64,000 bases of DNA. Origin: Pseudomonas abietaniphila. GTDB lineage: Bacteria; Pseudomonadota; Gammaproteobacteria; Pseudomonadales; Pseudomonadaceae. The translations under genes were made by a program, and so were the position numbers. The notes below the pieces were generated by a model. That model was not told the DNA's origin. It saw only the letters and a list, made by a program, of their open reading frames with translations, and did not search any database. Location: NCBI RefSeq assembly GCF_039697315.1, contig NZ_CP155619.1, forward strand, positions 1,736,001-1,800,000, written 5' to 3'. The first letter of the stretch is position 1, and each line of letters starts with the position of its first letter. Positions 45,738 to 54,966 of this stretch are shown piece after piece.

Positions 45738-47252
45738 ATGGATACTCTCGGCTATCTCGGCCAGGGTTTCGGCGTCGCGCTGACCCCGTACAACCTGGTC
45801 ACAGCCCTTTCCGGCACGCTGATCGGCACCATTGTCGGCCTGCTGCCGGGCCTGGGTCCGATCAACGGCGTGGCGCTGCTGATTCCCATCGCGTTTGCAC
45901 TCGGTCTGCCGCCTGAATCGGCGCTGATTCTGCTGGCAGCGGTCTATCTGGGTTGCGAGTACGGCGGGCGCATCAGCTCGATCCTGCTCAACATTCCAGG
46001 CGAAGCCTCCACGGTGATGACCGCGCTGGACGGTTACCCGATGGCGCGCCAGGGTCTGGCGGGCGTGGCGCTATCATTGTCGGCCTGGAGCTCGTTCATC
46101 GGTGCGCTGATCGCAACCTGCGGCATGGTCATGTTTGCGCCGTTGCTCGCCAAATGGGCCATCGCCTTCGGCCCGGCGGAATACTTCGTGCTGATGGTGT
46201 TTGCCATCGTCTGCCTGGGCGGCATGGCGGGTGATCGGCCGCTGAAGACCTTCGTTGCGGCGCTGATCGGCCTGTTCCTGTCGAGCATCGGTATCGACGC
46301 CAACAGTGGCGTGTATCGCTTCACCGGGGACAACATTCACCTGGCGGACGGCATCCAGTTCGTGGTGCTGGTGCTCGGTCTGTTCTCGATCAGCGAGATC
46401 CTGCTGTTGCTGGAGAAGACCCATCGTGGCCAGGAAGCGGTAAAAGCCACCGGGCGCATGATGTTCAACCTCAAGGAAGCGAGTTCGGTGTTCGCCGTCA
46501 ACATTCGCTGCGGCCTGATGGGCTTCATCATGGGTGTGTTGCCGGGTGCCGGTGCGACGCTTGCCAGCGCCGTGACCTACATGACCGAGAAGCGTATCGC
46601 CGGTGCCAGCGGCAAATTCGGACAGGGTGACATGCGCGGTCTGGCTGCTCCGGAAACCGCCATCGGCGCCACGGCGTGTGGTGCATTGGTGCCGATGCTG
46701 ACCCTGGGTGTTCCGGGTTCGGGCACCACGGCCGTGATGATCGGCGCGCTGTCGCTGTACAACATCACGCCGGGCCCGCTGCTGTTCCAACAGCAACCAG
46801 ACATCGTCTGGGGCCTGATTGCTTCGTTGTTCGTCGCCAACATCATGCTGGTGATCCTGAACATTCCGATGATCCGCATCTTCACCCGCATCCTGGCCGT
46901 GCCGAACTGGGCGCTGGTGCCGGTGATCGCGATCATTACCGGAATCGGTGTCTACGCGGTCCACGCCACCACCTTCGACCTGTTCCTGATGGTCGGCATC
47001 GGCATCTTCGGTTACATCCTGCGCAAGCTGGACTTCCCGCTGTCGCCGATCCTGCTGGGCTTTATCCTCGGCGGCCTGATGGAGCAGAACCTGCGCCGCG
47101 CGCTGTCGATCTCCAACGGCTCGATGGACATTCTGTGGTCCAGCCCGATCACCCTGGGTGTCTGGGTGGTGACGGCGTTCATGTTGGTGCTGCCGTTGAT
47201 CCGCATCTGGCGCAGACGCGCCGTGCAGCGTCGCGCTCTGGCCGATGTCTGA
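45738..47252 (+). CDS. tctA: Tricarboxylate transporter large membrane subunit
   Basis: TctA is the 504-residue channel-forming subunit with about 12 membrane helices. Family signatures are visible: GTIVGLLPGLGPINGVALLIP near the N-terminus and the repeat-related GFIMGVLPGAGATLASAVTY in the middle. The segment TLGVPGSGTTAVMIGAL follows. ATG 45738 (MDTLGYLGQGFG) directly follows the tctB stop; the open frame upstream is tctB in another frame. It overlaps the downstream AbrB gene by 8 bp. Confidence 0.95.
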   Translation: MDTLGYLGQGFGVALTPYNLVTALSGTLIGTIVGLLPGLGPINGVALLIPIAFALGLPPESALILLAAVYLGCEYGGRISSILLNIPGEASTVMTALDGYPMARQGLAGVALSLSAWSSFIGALIATCGMVMFAPLLAKWAIAFGPAEYFVLMVFAIVCLGGMAGDRPLKTFVAALIGLFLSSIGIDANSGVYRFTGDNIHLADGIQFVVLVLGLFSISEILLLLEKTHRGQEAVKATGRMMFNLKEASSVFAVNIRCGLMGFIMGVLPGAGATLASAVTYMTEKRIAGASGKFGQGDMRGLAAPETAIGATACGALVPMLTLGVPGSGTTAVMIGALSLYNITPGPLLFQQQPDIVWGLIASLFVANIMLVILNIPMIRIFTRILAVPNWALVPVIAIITGIGVYAVHATTFDLFLMVGIGIFGYILRKLDFPLSPILLGFILGGLMEQNLRRALSISNGSMDILWSSPITLGVWVVTAFMLVLPLIRIWRRRAVQRRALADV

Positions 47253-48279
47253 TCGACCCTTCAGAACGTGGTGGGGAACGCCGCTGGTCGGCCTGCTGGG
47301 GGGTTATCTCGCCAGCCAGGTCGGCTGGCCGTTGCCCTGGATGGTCGGCTCGTTGCTGGCGATCATCCTGGTCCGCTGCCTGACCCCTTGGCAGCTGGCT
47401 GAAATCCCCGGCGGCCGCAAATGCGGCCAATGGGTGGTCGGCATCGGTATCGGCCTGCACTTCACCCCCGTCGTCATCGAACAAGTCCTTTCCCATTTCG
47501 GCCTGATCTTCATCGGTGCACTGGTCACCAGCGTGTCCAGCGTGGTGGGCGTGTGGTTGATGCTGCGCACCGGTGAGGACCGCGCCACGGCGTTCTTTTC
47601 CAGCATGCCTGGCGGCTCGGGAGAGATGGTCAACCTCGGCGCTCGCAATGGCGCGGTTCTTAGCAATGTGGCGGCCGGTCAAAGCCTGCGCGTGCTCGCG
47701 GTGGTCCTGTGCGTTCCGGCGATTTTCAAATACCTGATGGGCAATGGCGCCCCGCCGTCCCATGCCACGGTCGTCGACTGGACCTGGCTCGCGTTGCTGT
47801 TCCCGCTGGGCGGGTTAGTTGCCTGGCTGTGGCAGCGCCTGAAACAGCCCAATCCGTGGCTGTTCGGGCCATTGCTGGTGAGCGCGGTGATCAGTGTCAG
47901 TTTCGACCTGCACCTCGGCCTGCCCGAGGGCGGCAGTCAGATCGGGCAATGGTTGATCGGCAGCGGTCTGGGGTGCCACTTCAACCGCGCGTTCTTCCGC
48001 CGCGCGCCTTCTTTTATTGGGCGGACGCTGATCGGGACGGCGCTGACCATGAGCATCGCGGCGCTGTGCGCGTTGGCATTGAGCACGGCAACCCACCTGG
48101 ACCTGCGCTCATTGACCCTGGGGATGATGCCCGGCGGCATCGCAGAAATGAGTTTGACGGCCGAAGTGCTGCAACTGTCGGTGCCGCTGGTCACGGCGAT
48201 GCAGGTGATGAGGTTGCTGTTCGTGTTGTTTCTGGCGGAGCCGTTGTTCAGGTACTGGAATCGGCAGGCAGCGGTGTGA
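47245..48279 (+). CDS. AbrB family membrane protein
   Basis: This 344-residue protein has about nine membrane helices in two similar halves: PLVGLLGGYLASQVGWPLPWMVGSLLA and, later, PLGGLVAWLWQRLKQPNPWLFGPLLVS. This is the internal duplication of the AbrB (PF05145) family, once misnamed as ammonia monooxygenase and also called a transcriptional regulator. The topology is that of a transporter, and no DNA-binding domain is present. The ATG overlaps tctA by 8 bp, so it belongs to the tct operon and may export or leak a related carboxylate. The substrate is unknown. Confidence 0.85.
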   Translation: MSDRPFRTWWGTPLVGLLGGYLASQVGWPLPWMVGSLLAIILVRCLTPWQLAEIPGGRKCGQWVVGIGIGLHFTPVVIEQVLSHFGLIFIGALVTSVSSVVGVWLMLRTGEDRATAFFSSMPGGSGEMVNLGARNGAVLSNVAAGQSLRVLAVVLCVPAIFKYLMGNGAPPSHATVVDWTWLALLFPLGGLVAWLWQRLKQPNPWLFGPLLVSAVISVSFDLHLGLPEGGSQIGQWLIGSGLGCHFNRAFFRRAPSFIGRTLIGTALTMSIAALCALALSTATHLDLRSLTLGMMPGGIAEMSLTAEVLQLSVPLVTAMQVMRLLFVLFLAEPLFRYWNRQAAV

Positions 48280-48290
48280 GGTCTGCCTGT

Positions 48291-48395
48291 GATGATCGTT
48301 CCCGCGCTCCGCGGCCCTTGACGCGGAGCGCCAATAACGGCGTCCCCACGCGGAGCGTGGGGACGATCAACATGCTCCGCGTGGGTACGATCAAA
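48291..48395. repeat. Family C palindromic repeat between convergent genes
   Basis: GATGATCGTTCCCGCGCTCC followed by the facing CCCCACGCGGAGCGTGGGGA (around 48343-48363) and ACGATCAA form nested inverted repeats. It lies between the abrB and ung 3' ends and extends to just before the ung stop. Same family as 25121-25205. Confidence 0.85.
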
Positions 48396-48402
48396 AGCGC
48401 AC

Positions 48403-49098
48403 CTAAACCTGTTCAGGCAAGCGCCACTCAATCGGGGTCAGTCCGTTCTGCTGCAGATACTTGTTGGCCAGTCCGAAATGCCCGCAGCCTAAAAAGCCTT
48501 TGTACGCCGACAACGGCGACGGATGGACGGCGGTGAGGATCAGGTGCTTGGTCGCATCAATGAGCTTTTTCTTGCTCTGTGCGTGGGCGCCCCACAGCAG
48601 GAAGACCAGGTGCGGCTGATGCGCGCTGACGGTTTCGATGATCTTGTCGGTGAAGTGCTGCCAGCCCTTGCCCGCGTGTGAGGCGGCATTGGCGCGTTCG
48701 ACGGTCAGCGTGGTGTTGAGCATCAGCACGCCCTGATCCGCCCAGGACTGCAAGTAGCCATGGTTGGGGATGTCGATATTCAGGTCGCGCTTGAGCTCTT
48801 TGTAGATGTTCACCAGCGACGGCGGCGCCGGTACGCCCGGTTGCACGGAGAAGCACAGCCCGTGCGCCTGGTTCGGGCCGTGATACGGGTCCTGACCGAG
48901 GATCACCACTTTCACGTTATCCAGCGGCGTTGAATTCAGGGCATTGAAGATCAGCGGTCCCGGAGGATAGATCTCCTTGCCCGCCGCATGCTCCTGGCGC
49001 AGGAACTCGCGCAGCTCGCCCATGTAAGGCTTTTCGAATTCTTCGCGCAGCGCCTGCTTCCAGCTGGCCTCGAGTTTGATGCGGTCGTCGTCTGTCAT
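48403..49098 (-). CDS. ung: Uracil-DNA glycosylase
   Basis: Ung removes uracil from DNA. The 231-residue protein has motif [11 protein letters not shown] with the catalytic Asp at about residue 70 and the uracil-binding [15 protein letters not shown]. The DNA-intercalation loop [17 protein letters not shown] is at the C-terminus. I chose ATG 49098 ([13 protein letters not shown]) rather than 49119. It is monocistronic, divergent from the next gene. Confidence 0.97.
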   Translation of the reverse strand: MTDDDRIKLEASWKQALREEFEKPYMGELREFLRQEHAAGKEIYPPGPLIFNALNSTPLDNVKVVILGQDPYHGPNQAHGLCFSVQPGVPAPPSLVNIYKELKRDLNIDIPNHGYLQSWADQGVLMLNTTLTVERANAASHAGKGWQHFTDKIIETVSAHQPHLVFLLWGAHAQSKKKLIDATKHLILTAVHPSPLSAYKGFLGCGHFGLANKYLQQNGLTPIEWRLPEQV

Positions 49099-49269
49099 GG
49101 TGGTATCCGGCAAAATCAATGCGCGGACTTTAGGGGCTGTGACCCATTATTTCCAGCGCAACGCGTCGCGGGTTTTCTACACTCCTCTGCAACACCTGAT
49201 TGCAACTTCCCGGCAGACGCAGGACTCACAGTCCTTAACGGATGCCCGTACCACGCACACGAGGTTACG

Positions 49270-50382
49270 ATGAATCTGCAATTCGAAGAGCTTACCGGCA
49301 CCGACGGCGCCCGTCTGGGCATCGCCACGCTGGATGCGGAAAAATCGCTTAACGCGTTATCCCTGCCCATGATTCTGGCGCTGCAGGATCGCCTTGATGC
49401 CTGGGCCAGCGACCCTCAGATTGTCTGTGTCCTTTTACGCGGCAACGGCGAGAAGGCGTTCTGTGCGGGCGGCGACGTCCGGGCGCTGGTCGAAGCGGGC
49501 CATGGCAAACCGGGAAACGTCCCGCCATTGGCAGCGCAATTCTTCGCGGCTGAATACCGTCTGGACTACACGCTGCACACATACCCGAAACCGCTGATCT
49601 GCTGGGGGCACGGCTACGTGCTCGGGGGCGGCATGGGGTTGTTGCAAGGCGCCAGCATTCGCGTGGTGACCCCAAGCAGCCGTCTGGCCATGCCGGAAAT
49701 CAATATCGGCCTGTTCCCAGACGTCGGCGCCAGTTGGTTTTTGTCGCGCTTGCCCGGTAAGTTGGGGTTGTTTCTGGGTCTGACCGGGTCGCACATCAAC
49801 GGCCGCGATGCACTGGACCTGGACTTGGCTGATCGCTTCCTGCTGGACGATCAACAGGAAGAAATGATTGATCGGCTGTTGCAGTTGAACTGGCAGGAAC
49901 AGACCGCCGTGCAGCTGAACAGCCTGTTCAAAGCGCTGCAACAGGAAGCCGCCGGGCAGCTTCCGCCTGCGCAATGGCTGCCGCGTCGCCAGCAGATCGA
50001 CGAGATTCTCGATGTGGCGGACGCGCCGTGTGCCTGGAACGCCCTGAAACATCAGCTTAATTCACAGGACGCGCTGCTGGCCAAGGCCGCAAAAACTTTG
50101 ACCGAGGGTTGCCCGTTGACGGCGCAGTTGGTGTGGGAACAAATTCAGCGGGCTCGGCACATGTCATTGGCTCAGGTGTTCCAGATGGAATACTGCATGA
50201 GCCTCAATTGCTGCCGTCATCCGGAATTCAGTGAGGGTGTACGGGCGCGCTTGATCGACAAGGATCACACGCCGCACTGGCATTGGCAGGACATCGCAAC
50301 GATACCGCTGGCGGTGGTGGACGCGCATTTCGAGAAGGCATGGGAAGGCAGGCATCCGTTGGCGGATTTGTCGGGGTATTGA
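49270..50382 (+). CDS. Enoyl-CoA hydratase/isomerase family, 3-hydroxyisobutyryl-CoA hydrolase-like
   Basis: This 370-residue crotonase-fold enzyme is longer than simple enoyl-CoA hydratases and fits the 3-hydroxyisobutyryl-CoA hydrolase group of valine breakdown. It has the oxyanion-hole motif GEKAFCAGGDVRALVEAG, GHGYVLGGGMGLLQGAS and AMPEINIGLFPDVGASWFLS, and the C-terminal segment SLAQVFQMEYCMS typical of the hydrolase. ATG 49270 is chosen because the 94 codons before it show no homology. No other valine-degradation gene is adjacent, so the substrate is inferred from the family. Confidence 0.87.
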   Translation: MNLQFEELTGTDGARLGIATLDAEKSLNALSLPMILALQDRLDAWASDPQIVCVLLRGNGEKAFCAGGDVRALVEAGHGKPGNVPPLAAQFFAAEYRLDYTLHTYPKPLICWGHGYVLGGGMGLLQGASIRVVTPSSRLAMPEINIGLFPDVGASWFLSRLPGKLGLFLGLTGSHINGRDALDLDLADRFLLDDQQEEMIDRLLQLNWQEQTAVQLNSLFKALQQEAAGQLPPAQWLPRRQQIDEILDVADAPCAWNALKHQLNSQDALLAKAAKTLTEGCPLTAQLVWEQIQRARHMSLAQVFQMEYCMSLNCCRHPEFSEGVRARLIDKDHTPHWHWQDIATIPLAVVDAHFEKAWEGRHPLADLSGY

Positions 50383-50407
50383 GACGAATGGCCCAAACAC
50401 CGAAAAG

Positions 50408-50496
50408 CCTGTGGGAGCGAGCTTGCTCGCGAAAGCATTCGACCTTCAATTAAACCTTGCCTGACAGACCGCTTTCGCGATCAAGCTCGCCCCCAC
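50408..50496. repeat. Family A REP pair
   Basis: CTGTGGGAGCGAGCTTGCTC with GCGAAAGC, facing GCTTTCGCGATCAAGCTCGC with CCCCAC. It is a BIME-like inverted pair between the convergent hydrolase and lipoprotein genes. Confidence 0.9.
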
Positions 50497-50534
50497 TAAA
50501 TCTGTGTCGGCTCACTCAATCAGGTTTATATCCT

Positions 50535-50563
50535 CAAAAAAACGGCGCTCCTGAGAGCGCCGT
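50535..50563 (-). terminator. Intrinsic terminator after the Gly-rich lipoprotein gene
   Basis: On the minus strand ACGGCGCTC (plus 50563-50555) pairs with GAGCGCCGT (plus 50550-50542) around a 4-nt loop and is followed by seven T. It lies 10 bp after the stop codon. Confidence 0.95.
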
Positions 50564-50573
50564 CTGCGTTGGC

Positions 50574-51104
50574 CTATCGGTTCCCACCGCCGGGGCCGCC
50601 ATGCCCGCCTCGGCCGAAATTACCGTCTTCACGGAAGTTGCGGCCGCCGCCGGAAGGACGCCCTGGGCCTGGACCTCCGCCACCCGGATTGCCGTGCCAG
50701 CCGGAACCTGGGCCCGGGCCGTTGCCGCCGCCCGGTCGTGGACCTTGAGGCGGTGGGCGATAACCGGAGCCACCGCCGTGGTACCCGCCGCCACCGCCGT
50801 GCCAGCCCCCGCCTCCGTAACCGGGGCGACCACCGCCATACCCGGGACCGTAATAGCGCGGAGGAGGTGCATAGTATCGGGGTGGATTGTAATAGCGCGG
50901 GCCCGAGTAATAGCGCGGCGATGAGTAGTACACCGCAGAGCCGTAAGCGGTCGGACCATAAGGACGATAGGTGTCATACACGTATCCGCTGCTGTAGCCG
51001 CTGCTATAGACAGGCTGCGTGTAGGTGTCCGATTCGTAATAGCCTCCGTAACATCCTGCAAGAGACAACGTCATCAAAACGGTGAGCAAGCTTCGTCGAT
51101 ACAT
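50574..51104 (-). CDS. Gly/Tyr/Pro-rich surface lipoprotein
   Basis: This 176-residue protein has a lipoprotein signal peptide (RRSLLTVLMTLSLAGCYGG, lipobox LAGC with Cys near residue 18). The mature part is low-complexity. A Tyr/Ser/Pro region (about 20-85) has recurring PRYY and PPRYY units. A Gly/Pro/His-rich tail then runs to the C-terminus. There are no catalytic motifs; it is probably an intrinsically disordered envelope protein. ATG 51104 is chosen because the signal peptide starts there; the 73 codons before it are unlikely to be translated. Confidence 0.8.
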   Translation of the reverse strand: MYRRSLLTVLMTLSLAGCYGGYYESDTYTQPVYSSGYSSGYVYDTYRPYGPTAYGSAVYYSSPRYYSGPRYYNPPRYYAPPPRYYGPGYGGGRPGYGGGGWHGGGGGYHGGGSGYRPPPQGPRPGGGNGPGPGSGWHGNPGGGGPGPGRPSGGGRNFREDGNFGRGGHGGPGGGNR

Positions 51105-51390
51105 GGCGGCCTCCTGGACCGCGATAGAGCTCAAACCAGCGGCGCTGGTCGGCGTTCCCAATACTGCCGAGAACGTAACTTCAGACTGCAAAATCCCCTC
51201 CGAGTGCCCCAGCTCAGGCCCCAGCCGCCAGACGGCGCCCCGCAACAGTGCACGTATGTCACGTGAAAAAATCCTGTTCGTTGCTCGCCCCCATGGCCTG
51301 CGGGCCCTGTGGCGACTTGGCACAACTCTCGCTTAGCAAAGGGTGTGCAGGAGTCAACTCAGGTTCGCGGCACCACAATTTGCAATAGCC
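51105..51390. other. Intergenic region before the guanidine operon
   Basis: This region has no gene or repeat. It should contain the leftward lipoprotein promoter and the rightward promoter of the riboswitch transcript; I could not assign either box with confidence. Confidence 0.5.
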
Positions 51391-51492
51391 GACTAGGGTT
51401 CCGGCTCGCTTGAAGAAGCGAGTGGCTGGTCCGAGAGTCGGCGACCTCCAGTAGAGGTTACACGGCGGGATAAAAGCCCGGGAGACAGGACA
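51391..51492 (+). ncRNA. Guanidine-I (ykkC) riboswitch
   Basis: The conserved words of the guanidine-I aptamer appear in order: CTAGGGTTCCG (51393-51403), GGTCCGAGAGTCGGCGACC (51428-51446), the ACACGGCGGGATAAAAGCCC block (51460-51479) and GGGAGA. They lie immediately upstream of an ABC importer and carboxylase operon, exactly where this class is known to occur. Free guanidinium is the ligand. The hairpin ACCTC (51444-51448) / GAGGT (51454-51458) belongs to the aptamer. Confidence 0.95.
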
Positions 51493-51540
51493 CCAGTGGT
51501 GTCGCCGTGCTCCTGACCGCCCCTTTTCGCTACTGGAGGT
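51444..51540 (+). promoter_or_regulatory. Anti-Shine-Dalgarno pairing of the riboswitch
   Basis: ACCTCCAGTAG (51444-51454), inside the aptamer, is an exact 11-nt complement of CTACTGGAGGT (51530-51540), which contains the ribosome-binding site GGAGG (51535-51539) of the first gene (ATG 51546). The two structures compete for the same bases. Confidence 0.75.
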
Positions 51541-51545
51541 TAACC

Positions 51546-52613
51546 ATGCAAAAGTCCCGTCTGTTCGGCCTGCTCACCGCCGGCCTCATCGCTGCATTTA
51601 GCCTCTCGGCCATCGCCGCCCCGAAGAAAGACTTCAACGTCTGCTGGACCATTTACGCCGGCTGGATGCCATGGGAATACGCAGGCACGCAAGGCATCGT
51701 CGACAAGTGGGCCAAGAAGTACAACATCAACATCAAAGTCACTCAGCTCAACGACTACGTCGAGTCGATCAACCAGTACACGGCAGGCCAGTTCGACGGC
51801 TGCACCATGACCAACATGGATGCCCTGACCATTCCGGCCGCAGGCGGTGTGGAAAGCACCGCGCTGGTGGTCAGCGACTTCTCCAACGGCAACGACGGCA
51901 TCGTCATCAAGGGCAACGGCAAGAAAGTCACCGACCTCAAGGGCATGGACGTCAACCTGGTCGAGCTGTCGGTTTCCCACTACTTGCTGGCCCGCGCGCT
52001 GGACTCGGTGGACATGACCGAGAAAGACCTGAAGGTCGTGAACACGTCCGACGCCGACATCTCTGCGGCGTTCAACACCGATCAGGTCAAGGCCGTCACC
52101 ACCTGGAACCCGATGCTTTCCGACATCAAGGCCAAGCCTGGCGTCACTGAAGTGTTCGACTCCAGCAAGATCCCCGGCGAAATCATGGACATGATGGTGG
52201 TCAACACCCAGACCCTCAAAGACAACCCTGCACTGGGCAAAGCCCTGACCGGCGCCTGGTTCGAAGTCGTCGCCTTGATGAACGCCAAGAACGCCCAATC
52301 CAAGGAAGCGCTGGAACACATGGCCAAGGCCTCGGGCACGGACCTCGCCGGCTTCCAGTCGCAACTGGACACCACCAAGCTGTTCGCCACGCCTAAAGAA
52401 GCCTTGGACTTCGCCACCAGCAAGCAACTGCCGAGCACCATGCGCAAGGTCGCTGACTTCTCCTTCGAACACGGTCTGCTCGGCGAAGGCGCCAAAGACT
52501 CCAGCGCCGTCGGCATGAGCTTCGCCAACAACGTGACCGAAGGCGACAAGGGCAACCTCAAACTGCACTTCGACCCGAGCTATGTGCAGATGGCCGCCGA
52601 CGGCAAGTTGTAA
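51546..52613 (+). CDS. ABC transporter substrate-binding protein for guanidine (urea-carboxylase-associated)
   Basis: This 355-residue periplasmic binding protein has a signal peptide ending AIA-APKKD. It is a two-domain NitT/TauT-like fold, with FNVCWTIYAGWMPWEYAG at the mature start, TNMDALTIPAAGGVESTALV and KAVTTWNPMLSDIKA. Its family is annotated as putative urea ABC transporter receptor. Because the transcript starts with a guanidine-I riboswitch, guanidinium is the more likely ligand. GGAGG at 51535-51539 is the ribosome-binding site. It is the first gene of a six-gene operon. Confidence 0.9.
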   Translation: MQKSRLFGLLTAGLIAAFSLSAIAAPKKDFNVCWTIYAGWMPWEYAGTQGIVDKWAKKYNINIKVTQLNDYVESINQYTAGQFDGCTMTNMDALTIPAAGGVESTALVVSDFSNGNDGIVIKGNGKKVTDLKGMDVNLVELSVSHYLLARALDSVDMTEKDLKVVNTSDADISAAFNTDQVKAVTTWNPMLSDIKAKPGVTEVFDSSKIPGEIMDMMVVNTQTLKDNPALGKALTGAWFEVVALMNAKNAQSKEALEHMAKASGTDLAGFQSQLDTTKLFATPKEALDFATSKQLPSTMRKVADFSFEHGLLGEGAKDSSAVGMSFANNVTEGDKGNLKLHFDPSYVQMAADGKL

Positions 52614-52640
52614 AACCCGCTCGCTGCAAAGGTCTTCGTT

Positions 52641-53456
52641 ATGCGCTTGATTAATCGCCGCCCGGATCGCGCCAGTCGCCTGATTCTGGTGATCCTGCCG
52701 TTCGCCCTGTTGCTATTCGCCTACTTCACGGGCTCGGCAACACGACTGACGGAAAACCCCAACGACAAGCTGCTGCCCAGTGCGGTGCAGATGACGGATG
52801 CAATCAAACGTGTGGCGATCATTCCCGATCAACGCACGGGCGAATACATTCTGTGGCAGGACACCGCGTCGAGCTTGCAACGTCTGGCCATCGGCCTTGC
52901 GATCAGTGCTGTCGTCGGGCTGTGTCTGGGCATCGCTTCGGGCGTGCTGCCGCTGTTCGGCGCGCCGTTGTCACCGCTGCTGACCGTGCTGTCGATGGTG
53001 CCGCCACTGGCGATTCTGCCGATCCTGTTCATCGTCTTCGGTCTGGGCGAGCTATCGAAGGTGATGCTGATCGTGATCGGCATCACCCCGGTGCTCGCCC
53101 GGGATCTGGAACAGCGCGCCCGGGAGATTCCGGTTGAGCTACTGATCAAGGCCCAGACGCTGGGCGCGTCGACCTGGACCCTGATTCTGCGCGTTGTGCT
53201 GCCGCAGTTGCTGCCACGTCTGTTGATCTCTCTGCGGCTGGTATTGGGCTCGGCGTGGTTGTTCCTGATCGCGGCGGAAGCCATCGCGTCCACCGACGGT
53301 CTGGGTTACCGGATCTTCCTGGTGCGGCGTTATCTGGCGATGGACATGATCCTGCCCTACGTGGCCTGGATCACCCTGCTCGCCTGGTTGATGGACTGGG
53401 GCCTGAAAGCGCTGACACGCAAGGCGTTCCCTTGGTACGAGGGCGCGCGGGCATGA
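52641..53456 (+). CDS. ABC transporter permease of the guanidine importer
   Basis: This 271-residue inner-membrane protein has about six helices and the BPD permease signature near residues 175-205 (IKAQTLGASTWTLILRVVLPQL), whose EAA-like loop contacts the ATPase. The N-terminus has a helix at about 15-30 followed by a periplasmic stretch, as in TauC/SsuC-type permeases. The stop overlaps the ATPase ATG (53453-53456), so the two subunits are made together. Confidence 0.92.
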   Translation: MRLINRRPDRASRLILVILPFALLLFAYFTGSATRLTENPNDKLLPSAVQMTDAIKRVAIIPDQRTGEYILWQDTASSLQRLAIGLAISAVVGLCLGIASGVLPLFGAPLSPLLTVLSMVPPLAILPILFIVFGLGELSKVMLIVIGITPVLARDLEQRAREIPVELLIKAQTLGASTWTLILRVVLPQLLPRLLISLRLVLGSAWLFLIAAEAIASTDGLGYRIFLVRRYLAMDMILPYVAWITLLAWLMDWGLKALTRKAFPWYEGARA

Positions 53457-54217
53457 GCTTCATTACGGTCAATAACGTCTGGCAACAATACGACGATCAA
53501 GTGGTGCTCGAAGGCCTGAACCTGAGCATCGCCGAGGGTGAGTTCTGCACATTGGTCGGCGCTTCAGGTTGCGGCAAATCGACTTTCCTGCGCCTGCTGC
53601 TGGGCCAGGAAGTGCCGAGCAAAGGCGCGATCCTGCTGGACGGTCAGCCCATCGCCGAAGAGCCGGATGCCAGCCGCGGCGTGGTGTTCCAGCGTTACTC
53701 GGTGTTCCCGCACCTGTCGGTGCTGGACAACGTGGCGCTGGGCCTTGAACTGCCTCGTTCGGCGCTGCTGGGCCGACTGTTCGGCAACGCCAAGCGTGAA
53801 GCGCGGGAACAGGCCTCGGTGCTGCTGCACAAGGTCGGGCTCGGCCATGCGCTGGACAAGTATCCGACGCAGCTGTCCGGCGGCATGCAACAACGGCTGG
53901 CCATCGCTCAGGCGCTGATCATGAAGCCTCGCGTGCTGCTGCTCGACGAGCCGTTCGGTGCACTCGACCCCGGTATCCGCAAAGACATGCACGCCCTGCT
54001 GCTGGAGCTGTGGCGCGAAACCAAACTGACGGTGTTCATGGTCACTCACGACCTGTCCGAAGGCTTCAACCTGGGCACGCGTCTGCTGGTGTTCGACAAG
54101 GTCCGCATCGACCCACACGCCCCCGGTGCCTACGGCGCACGCATCACTTACGACATTCCCCTGAACAGCGATCGTCGCGCCGCGCGCGCGGCCATTGAAT
54201 CGCTGCAAACGGTTTGA
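53453..54217 (+). CDS. ABC transporter ATPase of the guanidine importer
   Basis: This 254-residue nucleotide-binding subunit has Walker A GASGCGKST at about residues 37-45, a Q-loop in VVFQRYSVFPHLS, the ABC signature LSGGMQQRL, Walker B LLLDEPFGALD and the H-loop MVTHDLSEGF. ATG 53453 overlaps the permease stop; the open frame upstream lies inside the permease gene and is not used. It energises uptake of the substrate caught by the first operon protein. Confidence 0.93.
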   Translation: MSFITVNNVWQQYDDQVVLEGLNLSIAEGEFCTLVGASGCGKSTFLRLLLGQEVPSKGAILLDGQPIAEEPDASRGVVFQRYSVFPHLSVLDNVALGLELPRSALLGRLFGNAKREAREQASVLLHKVGLGHALDKYPTQLSGGMQQRLAIAQALIMKPRVLLLDEPFGALDPGIRKDMHALLLELWRETKLTVFMVTHDLSEGFNLGTRLLVFDKVRIDPHAPGAYGARITYDIPLNSDRRAARAAIESLQTV

Positions 54218-54229
54218 AGGATTTTCGAC

Positions 54230-54955
54230 ATGACTGATTCAACTGCTGTGTTCCCCGTATTTGCCGAAGAACTGCTGCCCGGCGGCGGCCACCTGTCGTT
54301 CGTGCTCAAGCGCGGCGAATTGCTGCGCCTGACCGACCTCAACGGCAACGCCAACGTCAGCCTGACGATGTTCAACGCCCATGAGAAAACCGAGCGTCTG
54401 AACCTCCCGGACAGCCTCAAATGCCAACACACCGCCAAGCTCACCACCGGTCATTGCCTGTACTCGGACATGGGCCGCGTGCTGGCGGCGATCACCTCCG
54501 ACACCTGCGGTTGGAGCGACAGCATTGGCGGCGTCTTGTGTGCTGAGGAAGTCACGGAGAAGTACGGCCAGGGCCGCTATCAGGAACTGCGCAACGGCTT
54601 CTTCCGCAACGGCACCGACAACCTGCTGGTGGAAATGGGCAAGTGGGGCCTGGGCCTTTCCGATCTGTTGATGACGCTCAACCTGTTCAGCCGGGTCAAT
54701 GTCGACGACCACGGCGCACTGGCCTTCGTGCCCGACAATTCGAAAGCCGGTGACTGCATCGAGCTGTATGCCCCCATGGACACGCTGGTGGTGCTCACCG
54801 CCCTGCAACACCCGATGGACCCCAACCCCGAGTACGCGCCACAACCGGTCAAGTTGAGCTGGATGAAGGCCGACGCCAGCGTCGCTGAACACTGCCGTAC
54901 GTCCCGCGAGGAAAACGTGCGCGGTTTCATCAACACCGACCGCCTGTTTGCTTGA
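54230..54955 (+). CDS. DUF1989 urea-carboxylase-associated protein 1 (carboxyguanidine deiminase subunit type)
   Basis: This 241-residue soluble protein is of the DUF1989 family. It has the conserved core [40 protein letters not shown] and [18 protein letters not shown]. Such paired proteins next to carboxylases under guanidine riboswitches were shown to form CgdAB, which converts carboxyguanidine to allophanate and ammonia. AAGGA precedes the ATG at 54230. The next gene is a paralogue 11 bp downstream. Confidence 0.9.
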   Translation: MTDSTAVFPVFAEELLPGGGHLSFVLKRGELLRLTDLNGNANVSLTMFNAHEKTERLNLPDSLKCQHTAKLTTGHCLYSDMGRVLAAITSDTCGWSDSIGGVLCAEEVTEKYGQGRYQELRNGFFRNGTDNLLVEMGKWGLGLSDLLMTLNLFSRVNVDDHGALAFVPDNSKAGDCIELYAPMDTLVVLTALQHPMDPNPEYAPQPVKLSWMKADASVAEHCRTSREENVRGFINTDRLFA

Positions 54956-54966
54956 GGATTGCCGCC

